DNA of 10,883 nt from JABMNX01 sp964625905 (lineage in GTDB: Bacteria; Patescibacteriota; Minisyncoccia; Phycocordibacterales; JABMNX01): NCBI GenBank assembly GCA_964625905.1, contig CAZVBS010000022.1, forward strand, positions 1 to 10,883. Reading direction: 5' to 3'. Shown in pieces: positions 1-5,227 of this stretch. The first letter of the stretch is position 1; the number at the start of each line of letters is the position of its first letter. The notes under the pieces are model-generated. The model did no database searches. It saw only the letters and a program-made list of their open reading frames with translations, and was not told where the DNA came from. Made by a program: the position numbers and the translations under genes.

Positions 1-60
1 GCCATATGCTTTGATTTTAACCTTTAAGGTGTTGCATAGGTATTGAACCATTACGCCTAC

Positions 61-89
61 TTGACAAGTCCAATATAATTTGATATAAT
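61..89 (+). promoter_or_regulatory. Sigma70-type promoter of the small membrane-peptide gene
   Basis: A consensus -35 TTGACA (61-66) and a consensus -10 TATAAT (84-89) are separated by exactly 17 nt. Transcription should start near 96, about 20 nt before the first possible start codon. This is the best match to the consensus in the window. It serves only the small peptide gene, because a terminator follows at 250-279. Confidence 0.85.
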
Positions 90-115
90 TATGGTAGAAC
101 ATTGAAAGAGGTCGT

Positions 116-229
116 ATGGATATCTCTAGTGTTACGGGAGAAAACACCATGATTACGTTAAACAGTGTGATGAACACTTTGCTCGTCATCGGCGTCGTTG
201 GTATAATGGGCATTTGGCTATTTACGTAG
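116..229 (+). CDS. Small single-span membrane peptide, 37 aa (26 aa from an internal start)
   Basis: I do not recognise a family. The frame gives 37 codons ending in TAG. The C-terminal two thirds form one hydrophobic helix (VMNTLLVIGVVGIMGIWLF, residues 18-36), with almost nothing beyond it, so the product is probably a membrane peptide. Two starts are possible. ATG 116 has GAAAGAGG (104-111) only 4 nt upstream. ATG 149 has GGGAG (136-140) at the better spacing of 8 nt and gives 26 aa. A consensus promoter lies upstream and a Rho-independent terminator directly downstream, so it is a complete one-gene unit, convergent with the flavoprotein gene at 284. A SD-led gene is unusual here, since the large genes lack SDs. 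Alternatives are a toxin-like or stress membrane peptide, or a small RNA with a fortuitous ORF. Confidence 0.6.
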   Translation: MDISSVTGENTMITLNSVMNTLLVIGVVGIMGIWLFT

Positions 230-249
230 CCAGCGCAACTTTCTTCTTA

Positions 250-279
250 AGGTCCGACTTAAAACAGTCGGGCTTTTTG
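250..279 (+). terminator. Rho-independent terminator of the 37-aa gene
   Basis: An 8-bp stem (252-259 with 266-273, core CCGACT/AGTCGG) has a 6-nt loop and is followed by TTTTT (274-278). The T-run is on the + strand. The minus strand has only a weak T-run, so the terminator serves mainly the small gene. It also separates that gene from the convergent flavoprotein gene. Confidence 0.85.
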
Positions 280-283
280 TATG

Positions 284-1207
284 TTATTTTGTGTTGAGGT
301 GATTGTAAATGTCTTCGAGCGCCTTGATAGAGTCGCCGACTGCTATATTATTCTGTTGATAAAGCCCGTCAGCACAGTCTCCTGCAGCCCACACACCACT
401 CTCTGATGACTGTTGTGTCTTAGGGTCTACTTTTATGCGTTTGATATTATCGAGTTCTACAAGACCTCCTAAGAAATCTGTGTTAGGGACTAGGCCTATC
501 TCTACAAACACTCCTGTGACTGCCAGCTCTTTTTCTTCGCCCGTCTTTGTATCTTTATACTTAACTCCTGTTACAAACTTCTCTCCGATAACTTCTGAGA
601 TATCTGCGTTTAGGAGTGCGGTCATCTTTTCATTAGATAAGACTTTCTTTACAGTGACTGGGTCGGCCTTAAATGCACCACTTCTGTTAAGTAGTGTTAC
701 GCTCTTAGCATAAGCGAGAAGCTGTGCTGCTGTCTCGAAGCCTGCGTTTCCTCCTCCTATGACTACAACGTCTTGTCCTGAGAAAAGTGGTCCATCGCAA
801 GACGCACAGTAGGTAAGTCCTTTCTGGTCAAACTCTTTTGCTCCAGGTACTTCTAGCTTTCGTCTGTGTGCTCCTGCTGTTACTAGTAAGGTTTTTGCTT
901 CATGTGACTCGTTATTATCTAGAGATACTTTGTAACCTCCATCTATTTTCTCAACTGATGTAACGCATGTGTTTGAAACAATATCTACAATATCATTAGC
1001 ATATGTTTCTAGATGTGTTTGTAGATTTTTCGCTAGGTCAGCTCCTGAGATAGAAGCGGTACCTATCCAGTTTTGTATATCTGTTGATACGACACTTTGT
1101 CCGCCCCATTCTTTTGTTATAAATACTGTTTTGAGATGTTTACGTGAAGCGTAAACTCCTGCTGCTGTTCCTCCAGGTCCTCCTCCGATAATTGCTAGAT
1201 CGTACAT
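284..1207 (-). CDS. trxB: Thioredoxin reductase / AhpF-like FAD-dependent disulfide reductase
   Basis: A cytoplasmic flavoenzyme of the low-molecular-weight thioredoxin reductase class, passing electrons from NAD(P)H through FAD to a redox-active disulfide that reduces thioredoxin or a similar partner. The 307 aa fit the family. Seen in order: the FAD dinucleotide fold GGGPGG (8-13), the redox pair CASC (134-137, usually CATC) followed by DGPLF, the nucleotide-binding GGGNAG (151-156), and the FAD motif AAGDCADG (274-281). The usual NADPH-selecting HRR motif after the second fold is absent. The stretch FKADPV is closer to the AhpF C-terminal half, so NADH use is possible (inference). The start ATG gives the FAD motif immediately and has no SD. 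Stop is TAA. A SD-less AT-rich leader precedes it, and a terminator-like hairpin at 1251-1278 separates it from the region behind ftsZ. Confidence 0.88.
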   Translation of the reverse strand: MYDLAIIGGGPGGTAAGVYASRKHLKTVFITKEWGGQSVVSTDIQNWIGTASISGADLAKNLQTHLETYANDIVDIVSNTCVTSVEKIDGGYKVSLDNNESHEAKTLLVTAGAHRRKLEVPGAKEFDQKGLTYCASCDGPLFSGQDVVVIGGGNAGFETAAQLLAYAKSVTLLNRSGAFKADPVTVKKVLSNEKMTALLNADISEVIGEKFVTGVKYKDTKTGEEKELAVTGVFVEIGLVPNTDFLGGLVELDNIKRIKVDPKTQQSSESGVWAAGDCADGLYQQNNIAVGDSIKALEDIYNHLNTK

Positions 1208-1250
1208 GTTAATAGTTAAGTTAAATAATTAAGTGTGATAATAATAACAC

Positions 1251-1278
1251 AAAAACCACCCCGAGAGAGGTAGCTTTT
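1251..1278 (-). terminator. Probable minus-strand terminator between the FtsZ-tail ORF and the reductase gene
   Basis: Read on the minus strand, a 10-bp stem (1269-1278 with 1251-1260, two G-U pairs) with an 8-nt loop ends in a U-rich tract (TTTTTGTG). ftsZ already has its own terminator at 1741-1773. A second one here implies a minus-strand transcript crossing about 1300-1600, which would include the short ORF at 1424-1600. Confidence 0.55.
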
Positions 1279-1307
1279 GTTATACCATATTAGTTCTAGA
1301 ATTTGCT

Positions 1308-1410
1308 CAGTCGAGTGTAGTTCGAGAAGCGTGAATTAAATAATAAGAAGCTGTATCGAGTATACTGCGAGAATTATTTAATGAGATGCGACGAAGAACT
1401 ATGCCGACTG
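1308..1410. repeat. Long imperfect inverted repeat, 103 bp
   Basis: Three paired blocks lie in mirror order around a 28-nt centre: CAGTCG/CGACTG (1308-1313, 1405-1410), TAGTTC/GAACTA (1318-1323, 1396-1401) and ATTAAATAAT/ATTATTTAAT (1335-1344, 1373-1382). The spacers between blocks are 4 and 11 nt on the left and 3 and 13 nt on the right. It could be a decayed palindromic mobile element or a long RNA hairpin. No ORF covers it. Confidence 0.6.
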
Positions 1411-1423
1411 TGTGAATTATAGG

Positions 1424-1600
1424 TTACTTTAGTTTCGATCGGCGTAGAAAAGCTGGAACTGGTGTCAGCTTTGATCTTCGGAGAAAAGTTGGAACTGGGG
1501 TCAAGTTTCTAAATTCCTTACAGGAACTGTACACCTTTAGGATATTCTTTTCGCAAAGCTCAAGAATACCTCTAAAGGTCTTGCAAAGTGCATTTAGCAC
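1424..1600 (-). CDS. Short ORF ending in two tandem copies of the FtsZ C-terminal peptide
   Basis: The frame opens after TGA (1604-1606) and ends at TAA (1424-1426). From a GTG at 1600 it is 58 aa. A later TTG (1504) with AAGGA 10 nt upstream would give 26 aa. The first 32 residues match nothing I know. The rest is LTPVPTFLRRSK, then LTPVPAFLRRSK, then LK. FtsZ itself ends VPAFLRRSKLK, so the last 11 residues are identical. Six of those 11 codons differ between the two loci and every difference is silent. The two internal units differ at eight codons, of which seven are silent. That pattern indicates selection on the peptide, not a recent copy or free decay. In other bacteria this peptide binds FtsA and other FtsZ partners. 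A competitor or extra anchor is an inference. No SD or promoter is clear for the GTG start. Confidence 0.5.
   Translation of the reverse strand: MLNALCKTFRGILELCEKNILKVYSSCKEFRNLTPVPTFLRRSKLTPVPAFLRRSKLK
1433..1504 (-). repeat. Tandem 36-bp repeat encoding the FtsZ-tail motif twice
   Basis: Two adjacent 36-bp units (1469-1504 and 1433-1468) encode LTPVP(T/A)FLRRSK. They differ at 8 of 36 bases, and 7 of the changes are silent. The 3' end of ftsZ (1811-1843) is a third copy at the protein level. Confidence 0.85.
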
Positions 1601-1719
1601 TTTTCACACTACGCTTGTTAAGAACTTCCTAGCTTTGCACTTGATTCTGTAAAGCTTCGAAACAGAATCTACGCCCGAGCTCGCAGTAACGATTTTTAGG
1701 AAAAAAGAAAAATCGTTAC
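1514..1719. repeat. Cluster of hairpins downstream of ftsZ
   Basis: Five inverted repeats lie within about 205 nt: TTCCT/AGGAA (1514-1526); a 15-bp imperfect stem (1533-1579) starting ACCTTTAG and closing CTAAAGGT; AAAGTGC/GCACTTT (1585-1603); GATTCTGT/ACAGAATC (1643-1669); and a perfect 12-bp stem GTAACGATTTTT/AAAAATCGTTAC (1686-1719). None has a convincing T-tail. The density suggests either RNA structure or accumulated palindromic insertions. Confidence 0.6.
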
Positions 1720-1740
1720 ATAGCTCCGCTTCACAAAAAC

Positions 1741-1773
1741 GTAAAAAACGAGGAACTAACCTCGTTTTTTTAC
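1741..1773 (-). terminator. Terminator of ftsZ
   Basis: An 11-bp stem, AAAAAACGAGG (1743-1753) with CCTCGTTTTTT (1760-1770), has a 6-nt loop and runs of T on both strands. It lies 35 nt beyond the ftsZ stop and ends the minus-strand gene run. Its symmetry would also stop any + strand transcript. Confidence 0.85.
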
Positions 1774-1807
1774 ATTTTTGTGCCCCACTCATGTTGACTG
1801 GGTTCGC

Positions 1808-3034
1808 CTACTTCAGTTTACTCCTTCGGAGAAAAGCTGGTACGGCTCCCCAGTCATCATCATTTTCGTCTTTAGAGTCAGTTTTTTTATTATCTGCTTT
1901 ATTAGGTACAGTTTCTTTCGAGGACATGATTCCTTGTGGGGAATCATCAGCCTTTTTAGAATCGCTTGTTAATTTTATTACTGAGTTGTAGATCTTACTC
2001 TCTTTTTTTTCTTCAGTGTTTTCTGAGTCTTTCTTTGGAAGTTGGAATAATGAAGAACTCTTTCCTGACTGCATTGCATTTTCAGGGAATCCTGTTGCTA
2101 TTACAGTTACTTTAACCTCATTCTTTTTAAGTTTGTCATCTTGTACTGTTCCAAAAATAACCTTTGCATTTGGATCAATTGATTCTGTGATTACTTTGGC
2201 AGCGTCTTGAATTTCAAGCATTGATAGGTCGTCTCCACCAGCAACTGAAAATAGTACTCCTTTTGCTCCTGCGATTGAAACTTCAAGAAGTGGTGAGCTA
2301 ATAGCTGCCTTTGCTGCATCTTCTGTTCGTTTTTCACCAGTAGCTGTTCCTATACCCATAAGAGCTGAACCTGCATTATCCATGACTGCACGGACATCTG
2401 CGAAGTCGACATTAATAATACCTGGCATGGTAATAAGGTCTGAGATACCTTCAACAGCCTGCTTTAAGATGTCGTCACACATTGCGAAAGCGTTTTTAAC
2501 AGAGGTCTCACGTTGTACGACTGCAAGTAATCTGTCGTTAGGAATAACAACAAGAGCGTCTACTTCTTTTTTGATTTCTTCTAGTCCAAGTTCTGCAAGA
2601 CGCATTCTTTGTTGTCCTTCAAAAGAGAAAGGTTTTGTAACCACAGCTACTGTGAGTGCTCCAGAGTCCCTTGCAATTTTTGCAACTACAGGAGCTGCTC
2701 CTGTACCTGTTCCTCCTCCTGCTCCATAAGTTACGAAGACCATGTCAGAACCTTTTACGGCTTCTTGAATTTCTTCTCTAGTTTCTTCTGCTGCCTGCTT
2801 TCCCATTTCTGGGTCCATACCTGTTCCTAGACCTCGTGTTAGATTCTTTCCGATATGTATTTTTTTCTTTGCTGTTGAGATATGCAAAGCCTGTGCATCA
2901 GTATTAATGGCTACAAAGTCGACACCAGTAACTTTTGTGTTAATCATATGATTAACCGCATTGTTTCCTGATCCTCCTACTCCTACTACTCGTATTCGTG
3001 CAAATGCTTCAACGTCTGGTTGTATTTTTTTCAT
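1808..3034 (-). CDS. ftsZ: Cell division GTPase FtsZ
   Basis: The tubulin-like GTPase that forms the division ring at the inner face of the membrane. The 408 aa include the nucleotide fold GVGGSGNNAV near the N-terminus, the tubulin signature GGGTGTG (106-112), and the T7 catalytic loop NVDFADV (about 208-214). A polar, disordered linker runs from about 315 to 395. The C-terminal peptide VPAFLRRSKLK corresponds to the FtsA-binding tail of other FtsZ proteins. I chose ATG 3034. An upstream in-frame TTG (3043) would add three residues. No SD is visible. The linker contains the peptide SPQGIM, encoded by a DNA palindrome that recurs in the S1 gene. ftsZ follows ftsA by about 160 nt and has its own likely promoter (3079-3107). 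Stop is TAG. The same frame stays nearly open beyond it (see findings). Confidence 0.97.
   Translation of the reverse strand: MKKIQPDVEAFARIRVVGVGGSGNNAVNHMINTKVTGVDFVAINTDAQALHISTAKKKIHIGKNLTRGLGTGMDPEMGKQAAEETREEIQEAVKGSDMVFVTYGAGGGTGTGAAPVVAKIARDSGALTVAVVTKPFSFEGQQRMRLAELGLEEIKKEVDALVVIPNDRLLAVVQRETSVKNAFAMCDDILKQAVEGISDLITMPGIINVDFADVRAVMDNAGSALMGIGTATGEKRTEDAAKAAISSPLLEVSIAGAKGVLFSVAGGDDLSMLEIQDAAKVITESIDPNAKVIFGTVQDDKLKKNEVKVTVIATGFPENAMQSGKSSSLFQLPKKDSENTEEKKESKIYNSVIKLTSDSKKADDSPQGIMSSKETVPNKADNKKTDSKDENDDDWGAVPAFLRRSKLK
1926..1947. repeat. Palindromic element inside the FtsZ linker (copy 1)
   Basis: ATGATTCC (1926-1933) and GGAATCAT (1940-1947) form a perfect 8-bp inverted repeat around a 6-nt centre. 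On the coding strand it reads as part of SPQGIMS. About 22 of 24 bases, starting at GACATG, are shared with copy 2 in the S1 gene, including third codon positions. Confidence 0.8.
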
Positions 3035-3078
3035 AATGCCCAATTTATAAAATATCTATGTTATATAAAAGTAGCACA

Positions 3079-3107
3079 ATCATACACAGACAAAAGAAAA
3101 AAGTGAA
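3079..3107 (-). promoter_or_regulatory. Probable ftsZ promoter
   Basis: On the minus strand, TTCACT (3107-3102) and TATGAT (3084-3079) are 17 nt apart, matching the consensus at 4/6 and 5/6. Transcription would start near 3072, leaving a leader of about 38 nt. This would let ftsZ be expressed separately from the upstream genes. Confidence 0.55.
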
Positions 3108-3111
3108 CCCG

Positions 3112-3139
3112 TTGACATTTTTTTGTTTTGTTCTAGTAT
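3112..3139 (+). promoter_or_regulatory. Possible antisense promoter pointing into the 3' end of ftsA
   Basis: A consensus TTGACA (3112-3117) stands 16 nt from TAGTAT (3134-3139), reading to the right and so opposite to ftsA. The start would be near 3146. It overlaps no + strand gene. The short hairpin AGCTC/GGAGCT follows soon after. Chance is likely in such AT-rich DNA. Confidence 0.3.
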
Positions 3140-3197
3140 TTACGGCTTTGTTGCAAGCTCAAATAGGGAGCTAGTAATATATGTTCCATTTAGATAC

Positions 3198-4364
3198 TTA
3201 TGGCAAGAATTGTTTAATCCAATGAAGTAGATTATTTCCAGTTTTTCGAGCTAGCTCTATTCCTACAGGACCATCATTTTTGTTTGCTGTTAATCCCCAA
3301 ATACAAAGTCCATATGATACTGCCCATGATGCGTCCTTTATTTTTGCTGTCTCTCCAAAGAACGGACTTGCTAGTTTAGATGGGAGTTTTAATGCTGCTC
3401 TTGCAAGGTCTTCTATTGTTGTAATTCCTGAACCACCACCTGTTATTATTATGCCAGCAGGAAGTAAACCATTTTTACCAATCTTTTTTAAGTGATTTTC
3501 AATAAGTTCAAAAATATCTGAAAGACGTGCGACAATTATTTCATCAAGTTTTTTTCTAGGATAGTCAGCTCCAGTGATAGCACCTTTTTTAATTTGTTCA
3601 GCTTCTTCAAGTGACACTTTGAGTCCAAGTGCAATATCGTTTGTAATATCTGTTGATCCAATAGGGAATATTTTAAGTGATATTGGAATATTATTTTCAA
3701 ACACAGCTATAGAGACTGTTTCAGAGCCAATATTTGCCAACACACAGCCTGCTATTTTTTGAGTTTTTGTTAGAGTTACAAGGCTAGCAGCAATAGGGGA
3801 GGCCATTACGTCGTCTACCTCAACACCAGATTCTTCTACTGATTGGATTAAATCATTTAAATGTTGTTCTAGACAGGTTATAAAAAGTGTTTCTACTTCA
3901 AGATGAGAACCGTTCATTCCAACGGGACGTCCAAGGACTGTTTCTCCGTCTATTTTAAATTTAATAGGTATTGCGTGAAGTATTTTTCTGTTAGTTATCT
4001 TTGATGATATTTTATCTTCACTTACTTCGAGAACTTTCTTTATATCAAGATCTGTTATTTCTCCATCTGCTCGTGTTATAACAATTTCGCCTTTAGATTT
4101 TATTTCTTCGAGACCTATTCCACCTATTGAAAGGTAAGCGTGTTTTATATGTATTCTGGCTTTTTTTTCTGCTTGTTCTACTGCATTTCGAATACTTTTA
4201 ACGACATCGCTAGAGTTTATTATGTATCCATGACGAAGACCTTTCGATTCAGAAAATCCTGTACCTATAATACGAGGAAGCTTGGTGTCTTTACTGTATT
4301 CAGTAATTATAATCTTTACCTGATAGGTTCCGATATCTATACCTGTAATAATAGTTCGTGACAT
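3198..4364 (-). CDS. ftsA: Cell division protein FtsA, actin-like membrane anchor for FtsZ
   Basis: An actin-fold protein that binds the FtsZ tail and tethers it to the membrane. The 388 aa are slightly short for the family. Seen: phosphate-1 motif GIDIGT (8-13), a 1C-like domain region roughly 80-160, phosphate-2 region NIGSET (211-216), adenosine motif ITGGGSG (307-313), and a C-terminal amphipathic helix (NLLHWIKQFLP, 378-388) suited to membrane binding. The phosphate-2 loop usually reads D-I-G-G-G-T. Here the aspartate is N211 and the glycines are partly replaced, so ATP hydrolysis may be weak or absent (inference). The ATG start puts the phosphate-1 motif at residue 8. No SD is present. 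It lies between ybeY and ftsZ on the same strand, and the pairing with ftsZ is the usual one. Confidence 0.95.
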   Translation of the reverse strand: MSRTIITGIDIGTYQVKIIITEYSKDTKLPRIIGTGFSESKGLRHGYIINSSDVVKSIRNAVEQAEKKARIHIKHAYLSIGGIGLEEIKSKGEIVITRADGEITDLDIKKVLEVSEDKISSKITNRKILHAIPIKFKIDGETVLGRPVGMNGSHLEVETLFITCLEQHLNDLIQSVEESGVEVDDVMASPIAASLVTLTKTQKIAGCVLANIGSETVSIAVFENNIPISLKIFPIGSTDITNDIALGLKVSLEEAEQIKKGAITGADYPRKKLDEIIVARLSDIFELIENHLKKIGKNGLLPAGIIITGGGSGITTIEDLARAALKLPSKLASPFFGETAKIKDASWAVSYGLCIWGLTANKNDGPVGIELARKTGNNLLHWIKQFLP

Positions 4365-4409
4365 ATAAATGTGTGTGTATAACGATCTTCTCTTAAGACT
4401 TAGATAGTT

Positions 4410-4450
4410 GGCTCAAGTGCTTTAAGCCCTGACTCTTTTAAATAAAGAGT
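4410..4450. repeat. Two hairpins in the ftsA leader
   Basis: Between ybeY and ftsA lie ACTCTTT/AAAGAGT (4432-4450, perfect, 5-nt loop) and an imperfect GGCT...AGCC stem (4410-4428). Neither has a T-tail in the ftsA direction. They may be leader structure or mRNA processing sites. Confidence 0.4.
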
Positions 4451-4510
4451 AGGTCACAGAACAAACAATATTTTAACGCGTTGTAGATATAATTAATTTT
4501 TAATCTACTT

Positions 4511-4897
4511 TTATTTACAAAAGCGCTTTAAATACGTAAGCTCTATTTTATTCATTGTACTACCATGACGAAGTCCTTTCAAATGAAGTAAACCGTGGAT
4601 AAATAAATAACCTATGAATTTTTTTTCATTCATGTCGAAATCTTTAGCACGTTTTCTGGCTTTATTTTGGTTAATAAATATTTCTCCTTCTTTTTTATCA
4701 TAAGGAAACGATAATATATCTGGAACATAGTCTTTATTTCGGTATTTTTTGTTTAGTGTTTGAGAACGTTTGTCGCCTATAAAAACAAGACTTAATTCGT
4801 AATTTTTGCCTAAAATAGCATCTTTCATATCAGCAAAAGGCAAGCTTGGAAGCTTGCCTTTAACTGTCTTAGTTATTGAAAAATTAGAATCTTTCAT
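4511..4897 (-). CDS. ybeY: rRNA maturation endoribonuclease YbeY
   Basis: A zinc-dependent endoribonuclease for 16S rRNA 3'-end maturation and ribosome quality control, acting in the cytoplasm. The 128 aa are short compared with about 150 in the family; the N-terminal part is reduced. Seen: the conserved PDILSFPY (59-66, family usually TDVLSFP) and the metal site HGLLHLKGLRH, with histidines at 101, 105 and 111. The family consensus before the last histidine is usually Tyr-Asp; here it is Leu-Arg. The three metal-binding histidines remain, so activity is likely retained. It lies 33 nt downstream of rpsU, so the two are probably cotranscribed, which fits a shared role in the small subunit. No SD is visible before the ATG. 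Confidence 0.92.
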   Translation of the reverse strand: MKDSNFSITKTVKGKLPSLPFADMKDAILGKNYELSLVFIGDKRSQTLNKKYRNKDYVPDILSFPYDKKEGEIFINQNKARKRAKDFDMNEKKFIGYLFIHGLLHLKGLRHGSTMNKIELTYLKRFCK

Positions 4898-4930
4898 TGT
4901 TTATTTTGCGGTGAAATCTTAAACTGGCTC

Positions 4931-5179
4931 TTAACGCCTTCGTCCGCGTCCTTTTCGTTCTTCTACCTTTCCTTGCTTATAAAGCTCTTCGAACTTTTCT
5001 CTTCGTTCAATCTTTCGGAGTGTTCCTTGTTTCTTTTTAAAGTCTGAGGGTGGTCGTTGAACATATCGTATTTTACGAATACGAGGAAGTACGCCAGAAC
5101 CTTGTACTCGCTTAGTAAAGCGACGAATCAGGCTCGTTGTGTTTTCGTTACTGTTTTTTGTTACTTCAACGTTAATCAT
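4931..5179 (-). CDS. rpsU: Small ribosomal subunit protein bS21
   Basis: A small, very basic protein that sits near the 3' end of 16S rRNA and the anti-SD on the 30S platform. The 82 aa start INVEVTKN and continue with a helix region containing RRFTKRVQGSG and RRPP-like spacing (VQRPPSDFKKKQ). A Lys/Arg-rich tail ends RKGRGRRR. Typical bS21 proteins are 58-71 aa, so the C-terminal tail is somewhat extended. The order HisRS-like gene, rpsU, ybeY on one strand with short gaps (48 and 33 nt) suggests an operon. The start ATG gives the normal N-terminus and has no SD, like the other large genes here. Confidence 0.9.
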   Translation of the reverse strand: MINVEVTKNSNENTTSLIRRFTKRVQGSGVLPRIRKIRYVQRPPSDFKKKQGTLRKIERREKFEELYKQGKVEERKGRGRRR

Positions 5180-5227
5180 TGTCAGAGTACTGTAACATAT
5201 AAATATATGAGAAACAATACATATTTT

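Noticed and set aside
435..713. Long + strand frames opposite trxB, ftsZ, ftsA and rpsA
   Set aside because: They are antisense shadows of clearly coding minus-strand genes, with Ser/Thr/Phe-rich composition typical of such shadows.
1604..1606. TGA read as glycine (code 25, as in Gracilibacteria)
   Set aside because: All large genes, including Gly-rich FtsZ, lack in-frame TGA, so reassignment is not supported.
1743..1770. VPRFLRF, a fourth FtsZ-tail-like motif in the ftsZ frame
   Set aside because: The residues come from the terminator stem and its T-run, so the resemblance can be a by-product. I keep it only as a side remark.
3035..3043. TTG start for FtsZ, three codons upstream
   Set aside because: ATG 3034 is closer to the usual FtsZ N-terminus, and neither start has an SD.
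3174..3230. A 14-codon + strand ORF after the possible antisense promoter
   Set aside because: Too short, and nothing supports it beyond a loose SD-like GGGAG.
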